A stretch of DNA of 5,783 bases from the NCBI RefSeq assembly GCF_025567095.1, contig NZ_JAOQJH010000051.1, one strand, 5' to 3'. Origin of the DNA: Anthropogastromicrobium aceti (GTDB taxonomy: Bacteria > Bacillota > Clostridia > Lachnospirales > Lachnospiraceae). The position numbers and the translations under genes are program-made. Below, piece by piece: positions 1 to 5,130 of the stretch (position 1 is its first letter; each line of letters starts with the position of its first letter). A model generated the notes under the pieces. The model was given only the letters and a program-made list of their open reading frames with translations. It was not told where the DNA came from and did no database searches.

Positions 1-160
1 TCAGATCATAGCAGATGACACAATTGCGACATTGTATATCAATGGCGTTGCGCTGAATGCGCGCATGTATACTCAGCCGGGAGATGGTATTGTGCTGGCC
101 GCAGAAGATGGAACAGCTGCATTTAAGGATATGTCCTTTGCGAAGTTTCCACTTAAGTGA
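1..160 (+). CDS. C-terminal end of a probable GH32-like glycoside hydrolase (5' part outside window)
   Basis: The frame is open from the window edge (first complete codon at base 2) to a TGA at 158-160, giving about 52 residues. The peptide contains the segments DDTIATLYINGVALNARMY and PGDGIVLAAEDGTAAFKDM. This pattern (a strand reading 'YINGVALNARMY', then an acidic-Gly turn and a final hydrophobic strand) resembles the C-terminal beta-sandwich that ends GH32-type fructosidases, as I remember the family. The catalytic domain lies outside the window, so activity, substrate and secretion cannot be judged. Other beta-sandwich carbohydrate-active enzymes remain possible. No terminator directly follows the stop; the nearest is the hairpin at 425-473, beyond a coding-like remnant in another frame. 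The existence of the coding end is fairly secure; the family assignment is moderate. Confidence 0.55.
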   Translation, partial: QIIADDTIATLYINGVALNARMYTQPGDGIVLAAEDGTAAFKDMSFAKFPLK

Positions 161-416
161 TAAATTCTTAAAAGATGCAAAAGAAACAGAAAACAAAATA
201 GAAAAGACAGATTCTTTCGTTCCATTTGCTCACTATGAGGGCAAAGAACAGATCATTGATCCGTCCCTGTACGACGAAGAAAAGGGAATCTATCAGGGAG
301 AACCACATCATGCACTGGTATGGCCGGATGCGGACAGCAATGACACAACACTTATCTTTAATCCGGCGCGGAATTATCACAGTAAGTCAGTAAATCGAAA
401 AGCAAAACATGCATAA
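159..416 (+). pseudogene. Orphan coding-like 3' fragment without a start codon
   Basis: Immediately after the upstream stop, the +1 frame is open to a TAA at 414-416. It reads like real protein from about base 213, with segments such as FVPFAHYEGKEQIIDP, EEKGIYQGEPHHALVWPDAD and TLIFNPARNYH. Between 159 and 416 this frame has no ATG, GTG or TTG, and no ribosome binding site was seen. The only in-frame ATGs upstream lie inside the glycosidase gene, in the wrong frame for that protein. The stop is only 8 nt before a strong terminator hairpin, so the 3' end looks native. The simplest reading is the 3' remnant of a gene whose 5' part was lost by deletion. Alternatives are a sequencing indel, or a +1 shift that would join it to the upstream gene. 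I do not recognise the family. Confidence 0.4.
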
Positions 417-424
417 AAATATTT

Positions 425-473
425 AGAAAGAAAATGCGCTCGCGGTGATGATACCGGAGCGCATTTTCTTTCT
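425..473. terminator. Long bidirectional intrinsic terminator hairpin
   Basis: A perfect 17-bp inverted repeat has arms AGAAAGAAAATGCGCTC (425-441) and GAGCGCATTTTCTTTCT (457-473). A further 4-bp inner stem, CGGT/ACCG (443-446 with 453-456), closes a six-base GATGAT loop, with G442 bulged. The GC-rich core followed by a T-rich arm acts as a terminator read either way. On the plus strand it lies 8 nt after the orphan fragment. On the minus strand it lies about 83 nt past the ttdB stop and is the only strong terminator seen for the tartrate operon. Confidence 0.85.
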
Positions 474-523
474 TTTGGGAATTAGGAATTATTGGATTTT
501 CATAGCGGTAAGTAAGTCTTTTT

Positions 524-551
524 ATCGTATTTATTATATATATTATACGAT
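524..551. repeat. AT-rich inverted repeat just past ttdB
   Basis: Arms ATCGTAT (524-530) and ATACGAT (545-551) flank a 14-nt AT-only loop, in the 3' untranslated region 4 bases beyond the ttdB stop. On the minus strand the hairpin is followed by an A-run, not a U-run, so it is not a standard terminator. It might cap the mRNA 3' region or be chance in AT-rich DNA. Bases 476-555 show no gene. Confidence 0.3.
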
Positions 552-555
552 TTGC

Positions 556-1188
556 TTATTTAATAAACTTTACGTTAGGATAGATATCCTGCTTTGCTTC
601 TTCCTTCTTTTCATTGAAGGTAATCTTGTTCTCCTCAAAGAGGTTTCTGCCCTGTGCGTCGATGGATACGATAAGAGGACCAAATTCCTTTACCTTGCAG
701 CACCAGAGTGTCTCAGGCATTCCAAGCTCATCCCAGTGATGCTCTGCAATACGCTCAACCTCAGTTGCAGCAACAACAGCACATCCAGCCGGAAATACAC
801 AGTGGATTGCACCAAATTCCTTGCAGGCGCGCTCAGTATTTGGTCCCATGCCGCCCTTTCCAACGATGACTCTCACGCCAGTGTGCTGAGTAAACTCATA
901 CTCAAACTTTTCCATACGCATGGAAGTAGTCGGGCCAACGGATACCATCTCGTACTCATCCTCAGTGCCTTCCTTCTTGCGGACAATCGGGCCAGCGTGG
1001 AAGATTGCCTTGTTGCGAACCTCATACGGAAGTTCTCTGCCATATTCAACTAGGCGGCGGTGAGCAACATCACGGCAGGTCATAAGATCGCCGTCTAACC
1101 ATACAATGTCACCGATCTTAATATCAGCCAAATCTTCTGCACTTACAGGTGTAACGAGAACCTTCTTGTCTCCTCTGATTTCTATCAT
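556..1188 (-). CDS. ttdB: L(+)-tartrate dehydratase, beta subunit
   Basis: The 210-residue product is the beta (swivel) subunit of a class I Fe-S hydro-lyase. With TtdA it dehydrates L(+)-tartrate to oxaloacetate in the cytoplasm (EC 4.2.1.32). Segments matching E. coli TtdB as I remember it include TCRDVAHRRL (37-46), AIFHAGPIVRK (61-71), EMVSVGPTTSMRME (80-93), VGKGGMGP (109-116), FPAGCAVVAAT (132-142), ELGMPE (154-159) and VKEFGPLIVSID (166-177). The length agrees with TtdB (about 200 aa) and is far shorter than single-chain fumarases. The start at 1188 is chosen because GGAGG at 1197-1201 lies 8 nt upstream; a longer reading from 1209 would place that site inside the gene. It is the last gene of the operon, 61 bp after ttdA. 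A two-subunit fumarase is the main alternative, but the whole-length resemblance favours tartrate dehydratase. Confidence 0.87.
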   Translation of the reverse strand: MIEIRGDKKVLVTPVSAEDLADIKIGDIVWLDGDLMTCRDVAHRRLVEYGRELPYEVRNKAIFHAGPIVRKKEGTEDEYEMVSVGPTTSMRMEKFEYEFTQHTGVRVIVGKGGMGPNTERACKEFGAIHCVFPAGCAVVAATEVERIAEHHWDELGMPETLWCCKVKEFGPLIVSIDAQGRNLFEENKITFNEKKEEAKQDIYPNVKFIK

Positions 1189-1196
1189 AATTCTTT

Positions 1197-1201
1197 CCTC
1201 C
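1197..1201 (-). promoter_or_regulatory. Ribosome binding site that fixes the ttdB start
   Basis: On the minus strand GGAGG lies 8 nt before the ATG at 1188-1186. The upstream in-frame ATG at 1209 has no such site and would translate through this one, so 1188 is the better start. Confidence 0.8.
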
Positions 1202-1249
1202 GTTTTCAAAATTCTAAGTTTGAATCTAAATCTGCTTGCAGTCTATTTC

Positions 1250-2155
1250 TTATGCATTAAACTTCCATGTGGAGTGAGTATCGCAGGTAACGGTCAGGTC
1301 TGGGTTTACTACGATATGACCGCGGCGGTGAGACCAGCATCCAACATTTACGGCAACACCGATTGTAGATGGATGACGAGCAGTATTCTCAATATTTACA
1401 CCCATAACAGAGTACTTTCCGCCCATACCCTGCGGTCCAAGGCCAATCTTATTGATGCCATCCTCTAACAGTTGCTCCATCTTTGCTGCATTTGCATTGT
1501 CATTGTGGGAGCCGATTGGACGCATCAGCGCCTTCTTGGAGTTTAATGCTGCGGTCTCAATGGAAGTTCCAACACCGACACCGACAAGCAGCGGAGGACA
1601 TGCGTTTAATCCATAGCTGGTCATCTGATCAAGAACAAAATCAGTGATACCTTCATAACCTGCACCTGGCATCAGAACCATTGCCTTACCTGGAAGGGTG
1701 CAGCCGCCGCCTGCCATATAAGCGTAGATTTCGCACTTGTCGCTGTTTGGAACGATATCCCACCATACAGTCGGGGTACCCTTACCAACATTTTTCTTTG
1801 TGTTGTACTCGTCAAAGGTTTCAACAGAATTGTGACGAAGCGGAGCAGCGAATGTAGCCTGTACGACAGCTTCCTTTAAAAGGACTTCCAGCTCATTGAT
1901 GTATGGGAAATTGGTTCCGCACTTCAGCCAGAACTGAAGAACGCCGGTATCCTGACAGCTTGGACGATCTAACTGAACAGCCAGCTTCTGATTCTTTGTC
2001 ATAGTCTCATAGAGAACTTTTGGCAGAGGAGCAGTTTCCTTGGAAGCCAGTTCCTCAAGCTTTGCTACTACGTCATCCGGAAGCTTCTTGCTGATGTGAT
2101 CAACAAAGCTTGCTACCATATCTGTAAGCTGTTTTACTTCATTTTCGTTTGTCAT
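1250..2155 (-). CDS. ttdA: L(+)-tartrate dehydratase, alpha subunit (Fe-S catalytic subunit)
   Basis: The 301-residue product is the cluster-binding subunit of the heteromeric class I hydro-lyase. It matches E. coli TtdA (303 aa, from memory) along its length: LPDDVVAKL (25-33), RPSCQDTG (64-71), APLRHNSVETFDE (104-116), YMAGGGCTLPG (146-156), NACPPLLVGVG (184-194), SVMGVNIENTARHPSTIGVA (249-268) and GCWSHRRG (272-279). By analogy with FumA and TtdA, Cys67 (CQDTG), Cys186 (ACPP) and Cys273 (GCW) should ligate the [4Fe-4S] cluster, leaving one iron free for substrate. The GGGCTLPG stretch resembles tartrate dehydratases rather than fumarases, which read GGGS here as I recall. The cluster implies oxygen sensitivity and anaerobic use. 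GGAGG lies 9 nt before the ATG. The gene sits between the permease (92 bp upstream) and ttdB. Confidence 0.9.
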   Translation of the reverse strand: MTNENEVKQLTDMVASFVDHISKKLPDDVVAKLEELASKETAPLPKVLYETMTKNQKLAVQLDRPSCQDTGVLQFWLKCGTNFPYINELEVLLKEAVVQATFAAPLRHNSVETFDEYNTKKNVGKGTPTVWWDIVPNSDKCEIYAYMAGGGCTLPGKAMVLMPGAGYEGITDFVLDQMTSYGLNACPPLLVGVGVGTSIETAALNSKKALMRPIGSHNDNANAAKMEQLLEDGINKIGLGPQGMGGKYSVMGVNIENTARHPSTIGVAVNVGCWSHRRGHIVVNPDLTVTCDTHSTWKFNA

Positions 2156-2228
2156 AATTGATTACCTCCATTTAAATTAGTAAGATTAGTGCTTTCTGTG
2201 TTTTAAATTGCTATGGAACAAAATTATA

Positions 2229-2246
2229 TATCTATTTTAATAGATA
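2229..2246. repeat. AT-only inverted repeat in the permease-ttdA spacer
   Basis: TATCTATT and AATAGATA face each other across two bases, forming a stem of about 7 bp with a 4-nt loop directly past the permease stop. It lacks a GC core and a U-tract, so it is unlikely to terminate. It may mark an mRNA processing or stability point in the 92-nt spacer. The rest of the spacer shows only the ttdA ribosome binding site. Confidence 0.25.
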
Positions 2247-2247
2247 A

Positions 2248-3510
2248 TTACGGGTAGAATGGAAACAGGATTGGCAGTAAAACCATGCAGACCACAAATG
2301 AGAATCCAATAAGTGGAAGGCCTGATTTTACATAATCCTTGAAGCGATAGCCGCCAAGTCCTATAACCATGGTGTTTGCCGGCATACCGATCGGTGTTGC
2401 GTAGGCACAGGAGCCTGCGATAACAGTAGCGATGACAACAGCACGCGGGTCAGCGCCCACATTGTTGGCAAGAGACACAGCGATTGGAACTATAAGAGCA
2501 GTTGTCGCGGTATTTGACATAAAGTTTGTTATTGTACATGTAACGATAAAAATAACAAGAAGCAATATCATTGGATCAGGATTTGTACCTAAAAATCCAA
2601 CAATTTTGTCAGCAATCAAATTACCGGCACCTGTAACATCAAGTGCTTTTGCCAGTGCGAGAGAACCACCAAAGAGCAGTACCACCTCTAAATCAATGGA
2701 CTTAAGTGCAGTCTTTTCATCAATTACTTTTGTTACAACTAGGATTACAGCACCAATACATGATGAGAGCTGGATGCTGACACCGATTTCGTCCTCAAAA
2801 ATCATAGCGATGATAACTGCGACCAGTACAGCAAGTGATACAGTTTGCTTCCACTTTGGAACATTGCTGAAATCCGTTTGAGTCTGAACTGCTCCTACCG
2901 TTTCTGTCTTCTTTGGAAGAAAACGATAGCCAAGACAGGCAAAGTAGATGATTCCAAGAATCAGCATCGGGACACCGACTGGAGCATACATGAAAAAGCT
3001 TGTTGGAAGCCCCATTTCCTGTAATGCATTGACACCCATCAGATTACCAGGTGCTCCGATGATGGAAAGGTTTCCACCGAGCGCTGCGGCAAATACAAGT
3101 GGCATCAAAAGTCGGCTTCTGGAATAGCCGGACTCATCTGCGATTCCGCATACGACAGGAATCAGCACGGCAGCTGTTCCTGTGTTGGATAATAAACCTG
3201 ACATCACACCGACGATCACCATTATCGCGATGACAAGTGTTTTTTCAGTCTTGGCAAATTTGGTAACGATACCTCCGATTTTGTTTGCCATGCCTGTTTC
3301 GAATAATGCCTGCCCCACTACGAACATACCGACACAAAGGATTACATTGCTGTTGACATACTGTGCAAAGGTGGTTGATGCATCTAACACACCGGTCAGC
3401 GTCAGACCAAGCGCACAGATTGTTGCGGTAAGACCGAGCGGGATTTTTTCGAGTATGAAGCTCACAATTGCGAATGCAAGAAACAGCAGGGCAATGGTTG
3501 TTTGAGACAT
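2248..3510 (-). CDS. DASS/SLC13-type carboxylate permease, probable tartrate/C4-dicarboxylate transporter
   Basis: A 420-residue, highly hydrophobic integral membrane protein with about 10-12 predicted membrane segments. Two Ser-Asn-Thr motifs occur in related contexts: LLSNTGTAAVLIPVV (106-120) and FMSNTATTALIVPIAV (330-345). They are followed by GGNLSIIGAPGNLMG (145-159) and YATPIGMPANTMVIG (370-384). Paired SNT motifs in an internal inverted repeat are the hallmark of the divalent anion:sodium symporter (SLC13) fold, where they form the cation and carboxylate sites. A hydrophilic loop (about 199-222) separates the halves. The start at 3510 is preceded by GGGAG 8 nt upstream; the longer in-frame start at 3549 would make a polar N-terminal extension containing that site. 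As first gene of the operon with ttdAB it probably imports tartrate, by sodium symport or exchange. Substrate and mechanism are inferred from context only. It is shorter than E. coli TtdT (about 487 aa) and not an obvious orthologue. Confidence 0.82.
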   Translation of the reverse strand: MSQTTIALLFLAFAIVSFILEKIPLGLTATICALGLTLTGVLDASTTFAQYVNSNVILCVGMFVVGQALFETGMANKIGGIVTKFAKTEKTLVIAIMVIVGVMSGLLSNTGTAAVLIPVVCGIADESGYSRSRLLMPLVFAAALGGNLSIIGAPGNLMGVNALQEMGLPTSFFMYAPVGVPMLILGIIYFACLGYRFLPKKTETVGAVQTQTDFSNVPKWKQTVSLAVLVAVIIAMIFEDEIGVSIQLSSCIGAVILVVTKVIDEKTALKSIDLEVVLLFGGSLALAKALDVTGAGNLIADKIVGFLGTNPDPMILLLVIFIVTCTITNFMSNTATTALIVPIAVSLANNVGADPRAVVIATVIAGSCAYATPIGMPANTMVIGLGGYRFKDYVKSGLPLIGFSFVVCMVLLPILFPFYP

Positions 3511-3518
3511 TCTGAAAT

Positions 3519-3523
3519 CTCCC
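3519..3523 (-). promoter_or_regulatory. Ribosome binding site that fixes the permease start
   Basis: On the minus strand GGGAG lies 8 nt before the ATG at 3510-3508. The ATG at 3549 has no comparable site, so this one decides the start. The spacer TTTCAGA is part of a 9-nt repeat also found 40 bp upstream in the leader. Confidence 0.7.
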
Positions 3524-3549
3524 TTCCATTTGTTTGTTAAATTTTTCAC

Positions 3550-3577
3550 TTCTGAAATGTGTCGGCCGCCGCATTTC
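3550..3577 (-). promoter_or_regulatory. Structured 5' leader of the permease-ttdAB mRNA
   Basis: In the predicted leader of about 74 nt, GAAATG and CATTTC (3577-3572 and 3559-3554, read on the minus strand) can pair. An inner CGG/CCG stem sits around a CGG triloop, with an ACA bulge. The CATTTC arm also belongs to TTTCA-GAAG-TGAAA (3557-3544), so the two hairpins exclude each other. ATTTCAGAA occurs here (3558-3550) and again over the ribosome binding site spacer (3518-3510). No known riboswitch class was recognised. Confidence 0.3.
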
Positions 3578-3590
3578 TTTTGCTGATTTC

Positions 3591-3619
3591 ATTATAGGGC
3601 GGTGCAACCTAAAACACAA
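3591..3619 (-). promoter_or_regulatory. Promoter of the permease-ttdA-ttdB operon
   Basis: Read on the minus strand, TTGTGT (3619-3614) is followed after exactly 17 nt by a perfect TATAAT (3596-3591). The predicted transcript start is near 3584, leaving a leader of about 74 nt. A perfect -10 with a -35 matching only TTG of TTGACA is typical of promoters needing an activator, which fits the divergent LysR gene and the candidate operators just upstream. Confidence 0.65.
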
Positions 3620-3631
3620 CTTGACAGAAAA

Positions 3632-3659
3632 TATGACCGCATACGTTTTTTTTATGACC
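3632..3659. promoter_or_regulatory. Candidate LysR-type operator between the divergent promoters
   Basis: TATGACC occurs at 3632-3638 and 3653-3659, exactly 21 bp apart (two helical turns); the match extends to 10 of 12 bases (TATGACCGCATA / TATGACCTCAAA). CATA (3640-3643) and TATG (3653-3656) form an interrupted dyad that includes a T-N11-A pair (3642, 3654), the general LysR-family site. TATG (3632-3635) and CATA (3640-3643) form a second, tighter dyad. The elements lie about 50-75 bp upstream of the predicted operon start, where LysR regulators usually make their anchoring contact. A further pair, ATAGTT (3684-3689) and AACTAT (3713-3718), lies nearer the regulator. Binding itself is inferred. 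Confidence 0.5.
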
Positions 3660-3717
3660 TCAAAACGGGTGGCTGATTTTTAGATAGTTTTACTAATAGA
3701 CCTGTCAAAAATAACTA

Positions 3718-3746
3718 TAGAAATCACAAAGTAGATATGGTATCTT
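3718..3746 (+). promoter_or_regulatory. Possible promoter of the lysR gene
   Basis: TAGAAA (3718-3723, 4/6 to TTGACA) is separated by 17 nt from TATCTT (3741-3746, 4/6), which is preceded by TGG as in an extended -10. A start near 3753 would give a leader of about 60 nt. In that leader CCCAAA (3759-3764) and TTTGGG (3784-3789) could pair just before the AGGA ribosome binding site. A good TTGACA at 3621-3626 has no matching -10 and was not preferred. This promoter is weak and tentative. Confidence 0.3.
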
Positions 3747-3814
3747 TATAGCAGAGTGCCCAAATGCGTATTTTGTATCGTTTTTTGGGAAAAAAGAGAA
3801 AGGATTGATAGAGC

Positions 3815-4717
3815 ATGACACTGAATCAACTGCGCTATTTTTGCACGGCAAGCCGCTGTCACAGCATAACAAAAGCAGCAGAAGAACTGTATGTCACGCA
3901 GCCGACGGTATCTGTTGCCATCCGTGATTTAGAGATCGAGTTTGGAATAAATTTATTTTCGAGGAAGGGAAATCAGCTGATGCTTACTGTGGAGGGCGAG
4001 GCACTTTATAAAAAGGCAGTCTATATTTTGCAGTACTGTGATGAATTGCAGGCAGACTGTTCAAGTACATTGCGTGTGCGTCCGCCAGTCCATATCGGCA
4101 TACCACCAATGTTAAGCACTGTATTTTTTCCAGAACTGTTAGAGGCATTTCAGGCAGAACATCCAGAAATTCCAGTTGTACTTGAAGAATATGGTTCCGT
4201 CCGCGCCTGTAATCTGGTGCAGGATGATACACTTGATTTTGCACTTGTCAACATGGAACAGTACAACATCGACAAGTTTAATAACATTATTCTCGCCGAT
4301 GATCAGATCGTATTTTGCGTGAGCAAAGATCATCCATTAGCGCAGAAAGAATCTGTCACAACACAGGAAATGTCAAAGGAAAAGCTGATTTTTTTTAATG
4401 CGGACTCGGTGCAGAACCAGCTTTTGAAGCTTCGTTTTGAACTCGATGGCTGTACGCCGTCCATTATCATGAAAAGCAGTCAAATTTACACCACGTTGCA
4501 ATTTATCAAATCAAAGAAGTACGGCTGCTTTTTTTATTCCTGTATGACTGATAAGTTCTCAGGCGTAGTCGGAATTCCGCTTGCAACGCCGATCCGTGTC
4601 AAGATTGGAGTGGTGTGGAAGAAGGGCAAATACATTAGTAACGATATGCAGACGCTCTTGAACTTTACGAAAAATTATTATAAGAAGCATCCGCTAATTA
4701 CCGAGAGAGATTCGTAA
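3815..4717 (+). CDS. LysR-family transcriptional regulator, likely controlling tartrate utilisation
   Basis: The 300-residue protein has the standard LysR length and layout. An N-terminal winged helix-turn-helix spans about 1-60: MTLNQLRYF at the start, the helix-turn-helix around 16-40 with AAEELYVTQPTVSVAIRDLE, then the wing LFSRKGNQLMLTVEGEAL. A linker helix covers about 61-85. From about 91 the periplasmic-binding-protein-like effector domain begins with VHIGIPPMLSTVFFPELLEAF and a subdomain strand IPVVLEEYG. Position and orientation, divergent from the permease-ttdAB operon with operator-like repeats between, match TtdR in E. coli. The inferred role is a tartrate-responsive activator of the operon and repressor of its own gene. 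The effector cannot be read from the sequence. The ATG at 3815 is preceded by AAAGGA with about 10 nt spacing. No intrinsic terminator follows before the trp promoter. Confidence 0.88.
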   Translation: MTLNQLRYFCTASRCHSITKAAEELYVTQPTVSVAIRDLEIEFGINLFSRKGNQLMLTVEGEALYKKAVYILQYCDELQADCSSTLRVRPPVHIGIPPMLSTVFFPELLEAFQAEHPEIPVVLEEYGSVRACNLVQDDTLDFALVNMEQYNIDKFNNIILADDQIVFCVSKDHPLAQKESVTTQEMSKEKLIFFNADSVQNQLLKLRFELDGCTPSIIMKSSQIYTTLQFIKSKKYGCFFYSCMTDKFSGVVGIPLATPIRVKIGVVWKKGKYISNDMQTLLNFTKNYYKKHPLITERDS

Positions 4718-4787
4718 CATCGAGGTACCCTTCATAAACTTCCAGGTAGTCATAAAAAAGATCAAAAGAAAAATAAAAAATGTCTAC
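4718..4787. other. Short A-rich spacer between lysR and the trp promoter
   Basis: No coding frame, terminator or conserved element was seen in these 70 bases. TACC/GGTA (4727-4730 and 4744-4747) could form a 4-bp stem, but it is followed by an A-run rather than a T-run. The lysR transcript may therefore read on into the T-box leader and stop at its terminator. Confidence 0.4.
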
Positions 4788-4816
4788 TTGACAAATGAAA
4801 AAATGCGTTGTATAGT
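4788..4816 (+). promoter_or_regulatory. Strong sigma-A-type promoter of the trp leader
   Basis: A perfect TTGACA (4788-4793) is followed after exactly 17 nt by TATAGT (4811-4816, 5/6). The start should lie near 4823, about 37 nt before T-box stem I. The near-consensus sequence suits a constitutive promoter with control left to the leader RNA. The -10 overlaps TATAG-N5-CTATA (4811-4825) and the palindrome TAGCGCTA (4816-4823). Confidence 0.85.
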
Positions 4817-4844
4817 AGCGCTATAATTAAATAACAAAGTAACA

Positions 4845-5117
4845 CTTCAAACCGTTGAAGCGGAGATAAAAATAAGAAATGCGCAGTACAGAGAGTTTGG
4901 GATGCTGAGAACCAGACAGAGAGCAGCTTATTAAATGGACCGCTGAGGGTATGGTCAAAGGCGTAAGCCAAGTATTCCATAACGTGTGCGCATACGTTAG
5001 TTGCGAGGGATATGCTGGTATCCTAAAAAGAGCCCTGAAAAGGGAAACAAGGTGGCACCGCGGAAAGTAGAATTTTATCCGTCCTTGGCAGATTCATAAT
5101 AATGAGTCTGTCAGGGA
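4845..5117 (+). promoter_or_regulatory. Tryptophan-specific T-box riboswitch (tRNA-sensing leader)
   Basis: Stem I is closed by AGCGG (4859-4863) with CCGCT (4940-4944). The next stem, AATAAG/CTTATT (4871-4876, 4927-4932), encloses a specifier loop whose 3' side reads AAATGGA, placing TGG (Trp) at 4936-4938 followed by a purine. The distal AGAGAG bulge (4890-4895) and the TTTGG/CCAGA-closed loop with GCTG (4904-4907) are typical. Further stems are TATGG/CCATA (4950-4954, 4977-4981), AACGT/ACGTT (4982-4999) and CCCT-GAAA-AGGG (5033-5044). The T-box proper reads AAGGTGGCACCGCGG (5049-5063). Its TGGC bulge (5053-5056) complements the GCCA end of a G73 tRNA, as bacterial tRNA-Trp has. Antiterminator pairing is CAAGG (5048-5052) with CCTTG (5083-5087). 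Uncharged tRNA-Trp should stabilise it and allow trpE transcription. A separate hairpin, CTTCAA-ACCG-TTGAAG (4845-4860), precedes stem I. Confidence 0.95.
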
Positions 5118-5124
5118 TTTTTTT
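5082..5124 (+). terminator. Intrinsic terminator of the Trp T-box
   Basis: A 16-bp stem with three G-U pairs joins 5082-5097 (TCCTTGGCAGATTCAT) to 5102-5117 (ATGAGTCTGTCAGGGA) over a 4-nt AATA loop, followed by seven Ts (5118-5124). Its 5' arm contains the CCTTG that pairs with the T-box in the antiterminator, so the two structures exclude each other. Confidence 0.95.
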
Positions 5125-5130
5125 GTTATA

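Noticed and set aside
57..158. ATG at 57 as the start of the orphan frame
   Set aside because: This start lies inside the glycosidase-like coding end, has no ribosome binding site, and yields a non-protein-like N-terminus before the plausible sequence begins past about 210.
445..1053. Long plus-strand open frame opposite ttdB
   Set aside because: It is the antisense of a strongly supported gene, has no ribosome binding site, and its translation (Cys/Leu/Ser-rich) resembles no protein.
556..2155. Reading the two-subunit hydro-lyase as fumarase
   Set aside because: The general class I motifs are shared, but the subunit sizes, GGGCTLPG and whole-length resemblance to TtdA/TtdB, plus a divergent LysR gene and a permease, favour tartrate dehydratase. 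It is kept only as an alternative.
2432..2881. Plus-strand open frame opposite the permease (also 3182-3505)
   Set aside because: The translations are Thr/Ser/Ile/Val-rich, as expected from the antisense of membrane segments. No start signals are present, and the opposite strand carries a full permease with diagnostic motifs.
3621..3648. TTGACA at 3621 as the lysR promoter
   Set aside because: No acceptable -10 hexamer lies 16-18 nt downstream (the region is CGTTTTTTTT), so the perfect -35 is probably fortuitous or part of the regulator-binding region.
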